DNA of 64,000 bases, from the NCBI GenBank assembly GCA_963975155.1, contig CAXBFG010000004.1:124001-188000 (forward strand), read 5' to 3'. A model generated the notes under the pieces. It was not told where the DNA came from. It searched no databases and saw only the letters and a program-made list of their open reading frames with translations. Made by a program: the position numbers and the translations under genes. The DNA is from UBA5109 sp963975155 (GTDB lineage Bacteria > Pseudomonadota > Gammaproteobacteria > Pseudomonadales > Pseudohongiellaceae). Each line of letters opens with the position of its first letter. The first letter of the stretch is position 1. Positions 52,816 through 60,954 of this stretch are shown one piece after another.

Positions 52816-53616
52816 TTAGAGTATTTCTAGCTCCGCCAGTATCTGTAATACCGCCTGATTCCAGCCTGCCGGCCCATACTCCCGGGTTTTAAGCAGCCGC
52901 TTATGATTAAATTCTGGAAAATCCCTGGCCGGCGACTTCACCAGTACAGCAAAATCTGCTGCCCTGAGCATGGCAATATCGTTTTCACTGTCTCCCAGAG
53001 CAATAATTAACGGCCTTACGCCATTTTTGTTCAGGTAGTAAGTACGTAAATAATCCAGCGCCTGGCCCTTATCTGCGCCAGAACTGACATGCCAGAATCG
53101 GCCTCCCTTGACCACGCTAAGACCAGCCTTATGCAGGCCCTCAGTAAAAAGCTGCCATTGCTCGTCAGTATCTTCCCACAACAGGGGCTCGGTAAATTGG
53201 CGTTGCTGTGACAGCTCCGCCTCCGCTATTGATAAGCCGGTGATTGCTGCCACTTCTGTCGGGCTCATATCTGCAAAACCGGTATAACGTAAGGAAAATT
53301 GTGCTCTTAGTGCATTCATAACTGTCAGTATCTCAGCACGATTCATACCAGGATAATGATTTAGTTTTTCTTCGCCTTCCGGCATCAATACCGCGGCCCC
53401 GTTTTCGACAATAAAAGGCGCCGAATTGTCCAGAGCCTTTCTGATCTGTACGAGTTCAGCTGCCGTTTTACTTGTGTTAAGAATCAGGGGGATATGCAAG
53501 GTCTTCAGTCTGTCGAGTGCCGGTATTGCAGGGGCGAAGGAATAGCTGTGATGATCAAGTAGGGTGGAATCCAGATCGGTAACAACGAGCAGATCAGGTG
53601 GTTTAGGCAATATCAT
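52816..53616 (-). CDS. Glucosyl-3-phosphoglycerate phosphatase (MPGP-type HAD)
   Basis: A 266-residue HAD-IIB phosphatase of the mannosyl-3-phosphoglycerate phosphatase group (YedP-like). VVTDLDSTLLD is the nucleophile motif I, LILNTSKTAAELVQI motif II and GDSENDIAMLRAADFAVL motif IV; the segment FIVENGAAVLMPEG also fits this family. It removes phosphate from the GpgS product to give glucosylglycerate. First gene of the operon with gpgS (65-base gap) and the GH13 gene. Confidence 0.86.
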   Translation of the reverse strand: MILPKPPDLLVVTDLDSTLLDHHSYSFAPAIPALDRLKTLHIPLILNTSKTAAELVQIRKALDNSAPFIVENGAAVLMPEGEEKLNHYPGMNRAEILTVMNALRAQFSLRYTGFADMSPTEVAAITGLSIAEAELSQQRQFTEPLLWEDTDEQWQLFTEGLHKAGLSVVKGGRFWHVSSGADKGQALDYLRTYYLNKNGVRPLIIALGDSENDIAMLRAADFAVLVKSPARDFPEFNHKRLLKTREYGPAGWNQAVLQILAELEIL

Positions 53617-53792
53617 GACAAACTTGGGTAAGACTTCATTTAATCAAAAGACTAGGCGCTGGCGTTAATAAAGTCCAACGCTTTTAATGTTAGATTTGAA
53701 GGCATAAATCGCCCCACTTTAGTGCATATATTATTGACCGTACCCGTCTGAGTATTCCTGAACCTATTAAAAAGAGTTACTACCGAAACATT
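53617..53792. other. Spacer between the phosphatase gene and repeat copy 2
   Basis: AT-rich sequence in which the promoter of the minus-strand glucosylglycerate operon should lie. No ORF or stable structure was recognised apart from the 9-base target duplication CGAAACATT that ends it at 53792. Confidence 0.35.
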
Positions 53793-54230
53793 TGTAGTAT
53801 CTCAGTTTGAAATTTTTCTGCATATCCTAAGTCATGATGTGAGCTATCCATTCGCCGACACGCCAAAATACGTACATCCCTGTACAGGCTCGGCTGACGA
53901 CATCTGACCGCCAAGGATGGCGGGAATGCCGAAATTGCAGGAGCAAATTTCTGCCCTGTCGTCAGACGGTCGCCGACTGGATAGCTTGCCATCACGCCTG
54001 TACCTTTAATATTGTTGAAAAATTGAACATTAGTACTGGAGCTGTCGTTTCTGTTATGCGAACCCATTGAGATGTTTTTTTCCTGAGCATTTTCCCGATT
54101 AAGCGCGAGGACTGTCTGAGTCGCAAAGCGACGAGTTCCGCAGCGCCGGGAAAATGGGAAGGAAAGATCGAAGGGTGAGCAAACCAGAAACGGCTGCTAC
54201 ATCACATGAAATATCAAACGGGGATACTGC
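53793..54230. mobile_element. Structured MITE-like element, copy 2 (438 bp)
   Basis: Flanked by the perfect 9-base direct repeat CGAAACATT (53784-53792 and 54231-54239). The left end TGTAGTATCTCAGTTTGAAA and the right end (reverse complement GCAGTATCCCCGTTTGATAT) agree at 17 of 20 positions after a one-base offset. Homologous to copy 1 throughout. Arms: AGCTATCC (53842) with GGATAGCT (53979), CGTTTCTG (54046) with CAGAAACG (54185), CATTTTCCCG (54088) with CGGGAAAATG (54147). Pairing is kept although the bases differ from copy 1. No transposase; it would need one supplied in trans. Confidence 0.8.
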
Positions 54231-54327
54231 CGAAACATTGGGCAGCTAGCGCCAATCTAAGCTATGCACTATAGTGTCGATTCAGCTTCATTACTCATCA
54301 TAATAAACAGCTCTGAGGAACAAAACC

Positions 54328-55104
54328 ATGAACAGCAAATCTGGCCCTGCTTATCTAAACTGGATCGCCATCGCCGTCCTGATTATTGGACTCTTGCTTG
54401 GATTGACCATCCTGTCGGCACCAGCCGGCATATGGCTTGGAATCTGGGCTTTTCCTGTTGGCCTGAATATTCTTATTCAGGCAGACCCCTATACGCACTG
54501 GGTGTTAGCACTTTGCCTGCTGGGCTGGATAGTTCTGCTTGGTCTGGCACTGCGTGCAAAAGCCGAAAACACCCTTAAGCTCTGTTCAATTGCAGCTCTT
54601 GGTGTGCTTTCTGCCCTGTTTGCCTGGTATATCCCGAGTACTTTTCAGGCTCGATTGACCTACCCCGTTATTCACGATGTCTCCACCGATGTTAATAACC
54701 CTCCCGGATATGTAGCAATTGCCCCGCTACGAGCAGAAGTCCCGAATTCAATGGTTTATGGCACGGTTGAAGGACTGAGCCCTGAAGAACATGCACAACA
54801 ACAACTGGCTGCTTTTCCTGATCTGGTTCCCAGATTAATTGATGCCAGTCCTCAGGAGGTATTTGATCGAGCCCTGGCAGCCCTTGAAGAAATGGACCTG
54901 GAAATTGTTGCAGCAGTTCCCGAAGAAGGACGCATCGAGGCCATTGCCACGACCTTCTGGTTTCGCTTCAAGGACGATGTGGTTATCCGCATCCAGGATC
55001 AGGGTGGGCAAACCCTGATAGATGCGCGTTCCCTGTCACGCGTAGGACGGGGCGATGCAGGAACTAATGGTCGGCGCTTGCAACGCTTTTTTGAATTGCT
55101 GTAA
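54328..55104 (+). CDS. DUF1499-family membrane protein
   Basis: A 258-residue protein with an N-terminal membrane part of three helices (WIAIAVLIIGLLLGLTIL, LGIWAFPVGLNILI, WVLALCLLGWIVLLGLAL) and a soluble DUF1499 domain (HDVSTDVNNPPGYVAI, IEAIATTFWFRFKDDVVIRI, ARSLSRVGRGDAGTNGRRL). The function of DUF1499 is unknown. ATG at 54328 chosen. It converges on the ABC exporter genes 24 bases away and stands alone on its strand. Confidence 0.85.
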   Translation: MNSKSGPAYLNWIAIAVLIIGLLLGLTILSAPAGIWLGIWAFPVGLNILIQADPYTHWVLALCLLGWIVLLGLALRAKAENTLKLCSIAALGVLSALFAWYIPSTFQARLTYPVIHDVSTDVNNPPGYVAIAPLRAEVPNSMVYGTVEGLSPEEHAQQQLAAFPDLVPRLIDASPQEVFDRALAALEEMDLEIVAAVPEEGRIEAIATTFWFRFKDDVVIRIQDQGGQTLIDARSLSRVGRGDAGTNGRRLQRFFELL

Positions 55105-55128
55105 ACAGAATTAGCGAACAGGGAGTAA

Positions 55129-56301
55129 CTAAAAACTCACCTTAACTCCCTGTTCGATAGCGTCTGAAGGAAACAGGATAACCGTTTCACCTGCTTCCAT
55201 AAGACCCGTAACCTGTGCAAAATCCTGGTTACGGTAACCAATGTTCACCTGCTTCAACACTGCCTGCCCCGCTTCAACAACAAAGGTATGCCAGGCATTA
55301 TTGCGTTGAAAAATAGCACTGGTAGGAATTAACAGGGCATCCTCTTCTTCCCGGATAATAATACTTGCCTCAATTCTGTAGCCCGCGCCGAGTAAGCTCG
55401 GCTTTTCAATAAAATCTGCAATAACATTGACCCGCTGCTCCTCCACACCCAAAGCAGAGAACTTAGTAAAAGCTTCAGGCTCCTTATAGGCAACACGGGC
55501 TTCAAGGAGATAATCACCACCCCAGCCACTGATCAGCATGGTATTACCGGCAGATACTTTCACCGCATCCTGCGTCAGTAAATCAACTACAATTTCCAGC
55601 GCATCTTCATTACTGATAGCCAGCAAAGGGGTTCCGGCCGCCAGTACTCTTTCATTTTCCTCATACAGGCGATAGATAGTGCCATCCGAGGGCGAAAGTA
55701 CATTCTGAATATATTCCTGGTTCCCTGTTCCCACCCCAAGCATTCGTGAACGCGCGCTGGCGACCTCGGCAGCAACTGCCTCCCTGGATGCACTCAGACT
55801 CATGACTCGTGTTTCTGCCGCAATACTCAATTGCCGGTAATTTTCTCGCTCTTCAGTACTGATCAATCCATCTTCAGCAAGTCGACGACGGCGCTCTTCT
55901 TCCCGTAAGGCCCGGTCATATGCAGCCTCAGCCTGCATCATTTCGGCATTTACCATTTCAAAACGTGCTTCTGCTGCCTGCAGATTGGCTTCCAGAACCG
56001 CTTCGGTTCGTAAATCTTCCTGTGGCAGTGCAATGCGGGCCACAACCTGACCAGTTGTTACGACATCACCTTCCTTCAGGGCCGTACGCAAATGCCTGCC
56101 ATAGATCGGCGCTGCAACAATGTAAGGATCTTTAGCACGGGTCCGGCCCTGATCCTCTACGGTAAGCGTCAGTGAACCGCGCCGCACTTGTGTAACTTCC
56201 ACTTCCAGGACTGCCGGTCTCATCAATAGCCCTACGGCAATGCCTGCAAGCAGCACAAGTAAAGCCGGCACACTCCATCTTTTTAACAAGGCCAACATCA
56301 T
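55129..56301 (-). CDS. HlyD/MacA-type periplasmic adaptor of an ABC exporter
   Basis: A 390-residue membrane-fusion protein. One N-terminal membrane helix (VPALLVLLAGIAVGLLM) is followed by the lipoyl-like half (YIVAAPIYGRHLRTALKEGD), a coiled-coil hairpin (about residues 105-190, rich in Glu/Ala/Arg), and the beta-barrel (VLSPSDGTIYRLYEENERVL, ASIIIREEEDALLIPTSAIF). It overlaps the permease stop by one base. It would link the inner-membrane ABC complex to an outer-membrane channel supplied elsewhere. Confidence 0.9.
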   Translation of the reverse strand: MMLALLKRWSVPALLVLLAGIAVGLLMRPAVLEVEVTQVRRGSLTLTVEDQGRTRAKDPYIVAAPIYGRHLRTALKEGDVVTTGQVVARIALPQEDLRTEAVLEANLQAAEARFEMVNAEMMQAEAAYDRALREEERRRRLAEDGLISTEERENYRQLSIAAETRVMSLSASREAVAAEVASARSRMLGVGTGNQEYIQNVLSPSDGTIYRLYEENERVLAAGTPLLAISNEDALEIVVDLLTQDAVKVSAGNTMLISGWGGDYLLEARVAYKEPEAFTKFSALGVEEQRVNVIADFIEKPSLLGAGYRIEASIIIREEEDALLIPTSAIFQRNNAWHTFVVEAGQAVLKQVNIGYRNQDFAQVTGLMEAGETVILFPSDAIEQGVKVSF

Positions 56302-58664
56302 TACTCCCTGGTCTTCAGAACTGCAATCAAATCAATGTGATCCAGACGCCTTCGCACAGCCCAGGCGCTGACTATAGCTGCCAAGATAACAATTGTTGTC
56401 GCTATTATGTAGGTCTGTGTGTCTGCGATAAACGGAATTCTGTAAGCATCTGTTTTTATACTCGAGGCAATAAGGCTGGAAATTCCGTATCCCAAAACAT
56501 AACCAACCGGGATCGCCAACAGGGTAACCAGGGCCTGTTCGCCCAGTAATAACACGGCAACTTCCCGTCTATGAAAACCGAGCACACGTAAACTGGCCAG
56601 TTCTCTGCCCCGTTCCGACAGGGAAATTCTGGCGCCATTATAAATAACCCCAAAAGCGATAATGCTGGCAAAACCTACTAAAAAACCTGCAGAAACCAGA
56701 ATCGATTCTGCCAGTTCTTCCTCAAAACTTGTCAGCATGGTTTCCGGTGAAGCAACACCCGCTATGGCAGGAATTTCTTTTAATTCCGCATAAACACTGG
56801 CTTGTTGCAAGCTGTCTACATTGAGAAATGCACCTGAAATGACCGGAGATTCACCGCTGTTCGCCCGTAAAGCAGCTTTGCTCATAAAAGCCGATATGCC
56901 GATAAAATCATCAATAATACCTGCCACCTTTATGCCGTTCTTTTTGCGTCTGCCTTGCAACCATTCAATTTGAATTGAATCACCATTTTGTACACCCAGA
57001 CGTTCGGCAAGTAAGGAACTCAATATTATCCCACTGGTGGGAACCGGCACCTCATCTCCATTGGCGTTTATAATCCGTCGTAATTTTCCCTGCGGCTCCA
57101 GACCCTGCACGGCAATCTCTTCCTGCCGCTGACCTGCGCGCAATCTGGCTGCACCAGTGTGATAGGTCTCAACCCGTGTTACACCGTCGATATGAGCCAG
57201 ATCATAGCGTGCACTTTCCGGAACCATTTCCTTGAAAGTCAGGGTGATATCTTCACGCTGAATGCGTCGAAACTGCAGGTCCATCATGTAGTTGATACTG
57301 TCGAACATAAACATTCCCACCAGCAGGATTGCCAATGACATGGCCACGCCGATGGATGACAGCATGGCCTGTATCGGTTTACGTTCGGTATTCCGTAAAA
57401 TCATTCGTCCCGAAGGTGAAAGCAGCTTACCCAGACCGAGTCGCTCAAAAGGGCCCGGCGTAAACCTGGCTGGTGTTTCCGGCCTCATTGCTTCAGCGGG
57501 CGGTAGGCTGACAGCCCGTTTGACTGCCGAAATAGCACCACTGCATGCTCCCAAAAAGCTCACCAGGAAGGCCATAAATAACAGAGAGAAAGACAGCCGG
57601 TATTCAAGATCAGGAATATCAAAATATTGGATATAGATACTGATCATGCCCTTACCCAGAAAATAACCACCTATGCTCCCGATCAGGGTTCCCAGCAAGG
57701 CCGCTACTACGGCAAACATGAGAAAGTGTCTGCCTACCTCGATATTGCTATAGCCGAAGGCTTTTAATACGGCAATTTCTCCACGCTGAGTGGTGATCAG
57801 CCTGCCCAGTACGAGATGCAATAAAAATACCGCAACACCAATAAATATGGCTGGAATAATTGTGCCCATAATCCTGTTTTCGGTGAGCTCATTTTCCAGA
57901 ATCTGATGCGATAATTGATCTTCTCGCAAATAACTGCCCAAACCACCATAGGGCTCCAGCAGATCATCAATACTTCGCATAACAGCTTGGGAATTGGCCT
58001 CCGGTGTGAGGATGGCCACCAGTTCATTAAAGGCACCGTCCATATCAAAAGCAGCGCTGAGCGTTTCACGCCCCATCCAGAACACGCCGTAGCGTTCATC
58101 TTCCGGAAACAAGGACCCTGGAGGAACCGCATAGGAATGTTCCGGAGAATTAGCGATACCAACGATATCAAGTTCCCGTGAGCGTCCATTAATAACGACC
58201 CTGACACTATTACCCGGCTGTAATTCACGTGCCAGAGCAAATTTTTCACTGATAATGACTTCGTCTGTAGCCCCCAATGAGAGATAACGACCTTCCCTGA
58301 TATTAATATCATTTAATATGGGCCGTCCCGATTCAGGGACGGACACAAAACGTCCCTGCGCTGGCATATCCAGGCCTTCCAGATCCAGTGTTGCCAGCAG
58401 GGTCACCCGACTATCCAGCTGTTCGATACCCGGTATTTCTTCAATTTTTTCAATAAGTGACAAAGGCGCTCTGACTAAAGGTGCCCACAAATCTGCGAAG
58501 CGTGCCTTGGCATAATATGCCTCCTGGGCCAGCACCAGCGATTCATAAGTTCCACGCATGGTGATAACCGACATAATTCCGGTAGCAACCACCAGCGCGA
58601 TCGATAAAATCTGCATTTTTAAATGCCAGAGTTCCCGAAACAGTTTTTTATTCAGCGCTCGCAT
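56301..58664 (-). CDS. FtsX/MacB-type ABC transporter permease
   Basis: A 787-residue permease with two FtsX-like cores. Membrane helices occur near residues 20-40, 270-290, 320-350, 365-390, 430-450, 660-690, 710-735 and 755-775, around two large periplasmic domains. The N-terminus contains LKMQILSIALVVATGIMSVI and the core segment GEIAVLKAFGYSNIEVGRHF. The tandem architecture is that of predicted lipoprotein or antimicrobial-peptide/macrolide exporters. It starts three bases after the ATPase stop. Confidence 0.9.
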   Translation of the reverse strand: MRALNKKLFRELWHLKMQILSIALVVATGIMSVITMRGTYESLVLAQEAYYAKARFADLWAPLVRAPLSLIEKIEEIPGIEQLDSRVTLLATLDLEGLDMPAQGRFVSVPESGRPILNDINIREGRYLSLGATDEVIISEKFALARELQPGNSVRVVINGRSRELDIVGIANSPEHSYAVPPGSLFPEDERYGVFWMGRETLSAAFDMDGAFNELVAILTPEANSQAVMRSIDDLLEPYGGLGSYLREDQLSHQILENELTENRIMGTIIPAIFIGVAVFLLHLVLGRLITTQRGEIAVLKAFGYSNIEVGRHFLMFAVVAALLGTLIGSIGGYFLGKGMISIYIQYFDIPDLEYRLSFSLLFMAFLVSFLGACSGAISAVKRAVSLPPAEAMRPETPARFTPGPFERLGLGKLLSPSGRMILRNTERKPIQAMLSSIGVAMSLAILLVGMFMFDSINYMMDLQFRRIQREDITLTFKEMVPESARYDLAHIDGVTRVETYHTGAARLRAGQRQEEIAVQGLEPQGKLRRIINANGDEVPVPTSGIILSSLLAERLGVQNGDSIQIEWLQGRRKKNGIKVAGIIDDFIGISAFMSKAALRANSGESPVISGAFLNVDSLQQASVYAELKEIPAIAGVASPETMLTSFEEELAESILVSAGFLVGFASIIAFGVIYNGARISLSERGRELASLRVLGFHRREVAVLLLGEQALVTLLAIPVGYVLGYGISSLIASSIKTDAYRIPFIADTQTYIIATTIVILAAIVSAWAVRRRLDHIDLIAVLKTRE

Positions 58665-58667
58665 TTT

Positions 58668-59387
58668 TTACCAGCTGATGCTCGACAGATCTGCACGATG
58701 TTCATTATGGATCGTCTCAACGATTTCTCCACTGCTCATCTTGAATACCGTATCACCCATTGATCCTATTGCTGCATTGTGAGTAATAATGGCCGTGGCA
58801 GTGCCCGTGTTGCTGTTCACTTTTTCAATCACCGAAAGCACCAGTTTCCCTGTTGTAGCATCCAATGCCCCGGTTGGTTCGTCACAGAGCAGGATTTGTG
58901 GTCGCTTTGCTATGGCTCTGGCAATCGCTACGCGCTGCTGCTCACCTCCAGAAAGCTGCGAAGGGAAGTGATTGATACGCTCACTTAAACCTACCAGCTC
59001 CAGTGCTTCTTCCGGTTGCATCGCATCGGGTGCAATATCAGTTACCAGCGCAACATTTTCTCTGGCTGTCAAACTGGGAATCAGATTATAAAACTGGAAA
59101 ACAAAACCAACATGATTGCGACGAAAATTCGTTAATTGTCTTTCAGAAACGTTCGAAAGGTTTTCCGCCTGATAAAAAATTTCACCACTGCTCGGAGTAT
59201 CCAGACCTCCCATGATATTTAGCAGGGTTGACTTGCCACTTCCGGAAGCTCCCAGAATCACAGCAAGTTCTCCGGCATGTAAAGCAACAGAAACATCATG
59301 CAGGGCATTTACAACAAACTCACCCATCTGATAAACCTTACAGAGATGATCTACCTTGAGAATGGTTTGCCGATCAGAACGATTCAT
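58668..59387 (-). CDS. LolD/MacB-type ABC transporter ATP-binding protein
   Basis: A 239-residue ABC ATPase. Walker A GASGSGKSTLLN, Q-loop VGFVFQFYNLIPSLTARENV, signature LSGGEQQRVAIARA, Walker B ILLCDEPTGALD and the H-loop ITHNAAIG are all intact, typical of the MacB/LolD branch. First gene of a three-gene operon with the FtsX-type permease and the HlyD-type adaptor. Substrate unknown. Confidence 0.94.
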   Translation of the reverse strand: MNRSDRQTILKVDHLCKVYQMGEFVVNALHDVSVALHAGELAVILGASGSGKSTLLNIMGGLDTPSSGEIFYQAENLSNVSERQLTNFRRNHVGFVFQFYNLIPSLTARENVALVTDIAPDAMQPEEALELVGLSERINHFPSQLSGGEQQRVAIARAIAKRPQILLCDEPTGALDATTGKLVLSVIEKVNSNTGTATAIITHNAAIGSMGDTVFKMSSGEIVETIHNEHRADLSSISW

Positions 59388-59489
59388 AGAAAACCTGCAA
59401 AATATTATTAGTTGCCTGGTTTAAAACCATTGTAAAAAATTATGACTGTAATTTTTTGTTCAATATCAAGCTAACAGGAAGTTTAATGT

Positions 59490-59960
59490 TTATGACCGAT
59501 GATAGGGGTGCTTGCTTAAAACAGACCAGATTCGATAAAGTTGTTCTGCAAGCACAACACGCACAACAGGATGAGGCAAGGTTAAGTCAGAAAGCGACCA
59601 GCGTGCATCTGCAGTTTGTAAGCAGGATTTGGCCAGACCATCCGGCCCGCCTACCAAAAGAGATAAATTCCGACCATCATCTCTGACTCTGGAGACAGCT
59701 GCCGCCATTTGCTCTGTACTCAGACTATCTCCCTTTACATCCAGTGCGACCACAAAGTCATTTTTCCCGATGGCGTCCCTGATGCCTTGTGCTTCCTTTG
59801 CCATGACAAGTTCCAGTGTGCTGTTTTTGGTACGTACTGCAAGCGGGATCTCAATAAAGGATAGGGAAAATTCCCGGGGTAAGCGCTTTTGATATTCTTC
59901 AATCCCGGACTCTACCCAGGTCGGCATCTTGCTTCCTACAGCGATTACCCTGATTTTCAT
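59490..59960 (-). CDS. rlmH: 23S rRNA pseudouridine-1915 N3-methyltransferase
   Basis: A 156-residue SPOUT methyltransferase that modifies helix 69 of 23S rRNA. The opening MKIRVIAVGSKMPTWVESGI, the SAM-site segment LSLLVGGPDGL and the ending HPVVRVVLAEQLYRIWSVLS then KHPYHRS are diagnostic. It overlaps rsfS by four bases, the conserved rsfS-rlmH pair. A strong candidate for constitutive translation-linked expression with nadD. Confidence 0.97.
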   Translation of the reverse strand: MKIRVIAVGSKMPTWVESGIEEYQKRLPREFSLSFIEIPLAVRTKNSTLELVMAKEAQGIRDAIGKNDFVVALDVKGDSLSTEQMAAAVSRVRDDGRNLSLLVGGPDGLAKSCLQTADARWSLSDLTLPHPVVRVVLAEQLYRIWSVLSKHPYHRS

Positions 59961-60298
59961 TCAGTCTTACGTTCTGCTGTAATGCTCCAGAGGGACTCCA
60001 GGTCATAAAGTTCTCGCGTCGCTTGCAACATGGCGTGTACCACTACATCGCCCAGATCAACCAGAATCCAGTCCATGCTGTCCTGCCCTTCACTACCGTA
60101 TACGATTCCTCCCGCCTGCTTTACCTGTTTGCCGAGTTCATCGGTCAGGGCTTTCAAATGCCGGCTCGAAGTTCCGGTTACGACCAGCATATAATCACAG
60201 ACTGAAGTCATATCTTTGACATTCAGGCAAACAATGTTCTGGCCCTTCATATCTTCCAGACTTCCAACAGCTAATTCTTTCAATTCTTCAGCAATCAA
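59957..60298 (-). CDS. rsfS: Ribosome silencing factor RsfS
   Basis: A 113-residue protein that binds L14 and blocks subunit joining when nutrients are low. The pattern VCDYMLVVTGTSSRHLKALT and DWILVDLGDVVVHAMLQATR then ELYDLESLW is characteristic. Downstream of nadD by eight bases and overlapping rlmH, the usual nadD-rsfS-rlmH order. Normal length. Confidence 0.96.
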   Translation of the reverse strand: MIAEELKELAVGSLEDMKGQNIVCLNVKDMTSVCDYMLVVTGTSSRHLKALTDELGKQVKQAGGIVYGSEGQDSMDWILVDLGDVVVHAMLQATRELYDLESLWSITAERKTE

Positions 60299-60306
60299 AT
60301 TTAACC

Positions 60307-60954
60307 TCAGCGGTAAAGTTTATGTTTCTTAATATAGTTAAGCACACTGTTGGGGATTAAATACCTGACAGATTTATCTTGTTTGATTAAATCCCTGATT
60401 TCACTGGAAGCGATCATTAAAGGCGTGAAACTGTGGACCAGTACTTTACCGTGCGGTGCAAGAGACATTTCTGCAAAGCTACTCACAATTCTTCCCTTAC
60501 ATTTCTTCCCAACAGCATCAGAAGGCTTAAGGTCCCAACCGGGTCGGGTAATAACAATAATATGTGCCAAATCCAGTAATTCTTCCCAACGTTTCCAGCC
60601 ATCCAGGTTGTTAAAAGCATCGGCTCCCAGCAATAGATATAATCTGTCTTGCGGGTATTCTGTGCGCAGCGATTGAATGGTTTCAATCATGTATGAAGGC
60701 CCTGGTCTCATGCATTCACGCACATCGACGACAAGACGTTTTTCAGATTTGCAGGCTTTGTGCAACATGCTGATTCGATTCTGGGCCGAAGCTTCAGCCT
60801 CATCACGATGCACCGGATGATGGCAGGGAATCAGACGCACCTCATCCAGATCAAATTCCTGTTGCGCAGCCAAAGCAGCACGCAGATGACCGAAATGAAC
60901 CGGATCAAACATGCCACCGAAGATGCCGATATGCTTAATTACGGATGTGCCCAT
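60307..60954 (-). CDS. nadD: Nicotinate-nucleotide adenylyltransferase
   Basis: A 215-residue enzyme making NaAD from NaMN and ATP in NAD biosynthesis. GIFGGMFDPVHFGHLRAA holds the (H/T)xGH nucleotidyltransferase signature, and LYLLLGADAFNNLDGWKRWE and VHSFTPLMIASSEIRDLI the substrate and ISSTxxR-like motifs. I use the ATG at 60954; an upstream TTG is weaker. The start lies inside the end of proA by 20 bases, so the two are translationally coupled. Confidence 0.95.
   Translation of the reverse strand: MGTSVIKHIGIFGGMFDPVHFGHLRAALAAQQEFDLDEVRLIPCHHPVHRDEAEASAQNRISMLHKACKSEKRLVVDVRECMRPGPSYMIETIQSLRTEYPQDRLYLLLGADAFNNLDGWKRWEELLDLAHIIVITRPGWDLKPSDAVGKKCKGRIVSSFAEMSLAPHGKVLVHSFTPLMIASSEIRDLIKQDKSVRYLIPNSVLNYIKKHKLYR

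Noticed and set aside
53780..54067. 95-codon minus-strand ORF
   Set aside because: It lies across repeat copy 2 and its left target duplication; the matching frame in copy 1 is broken differently, so it is not a conserved gene.
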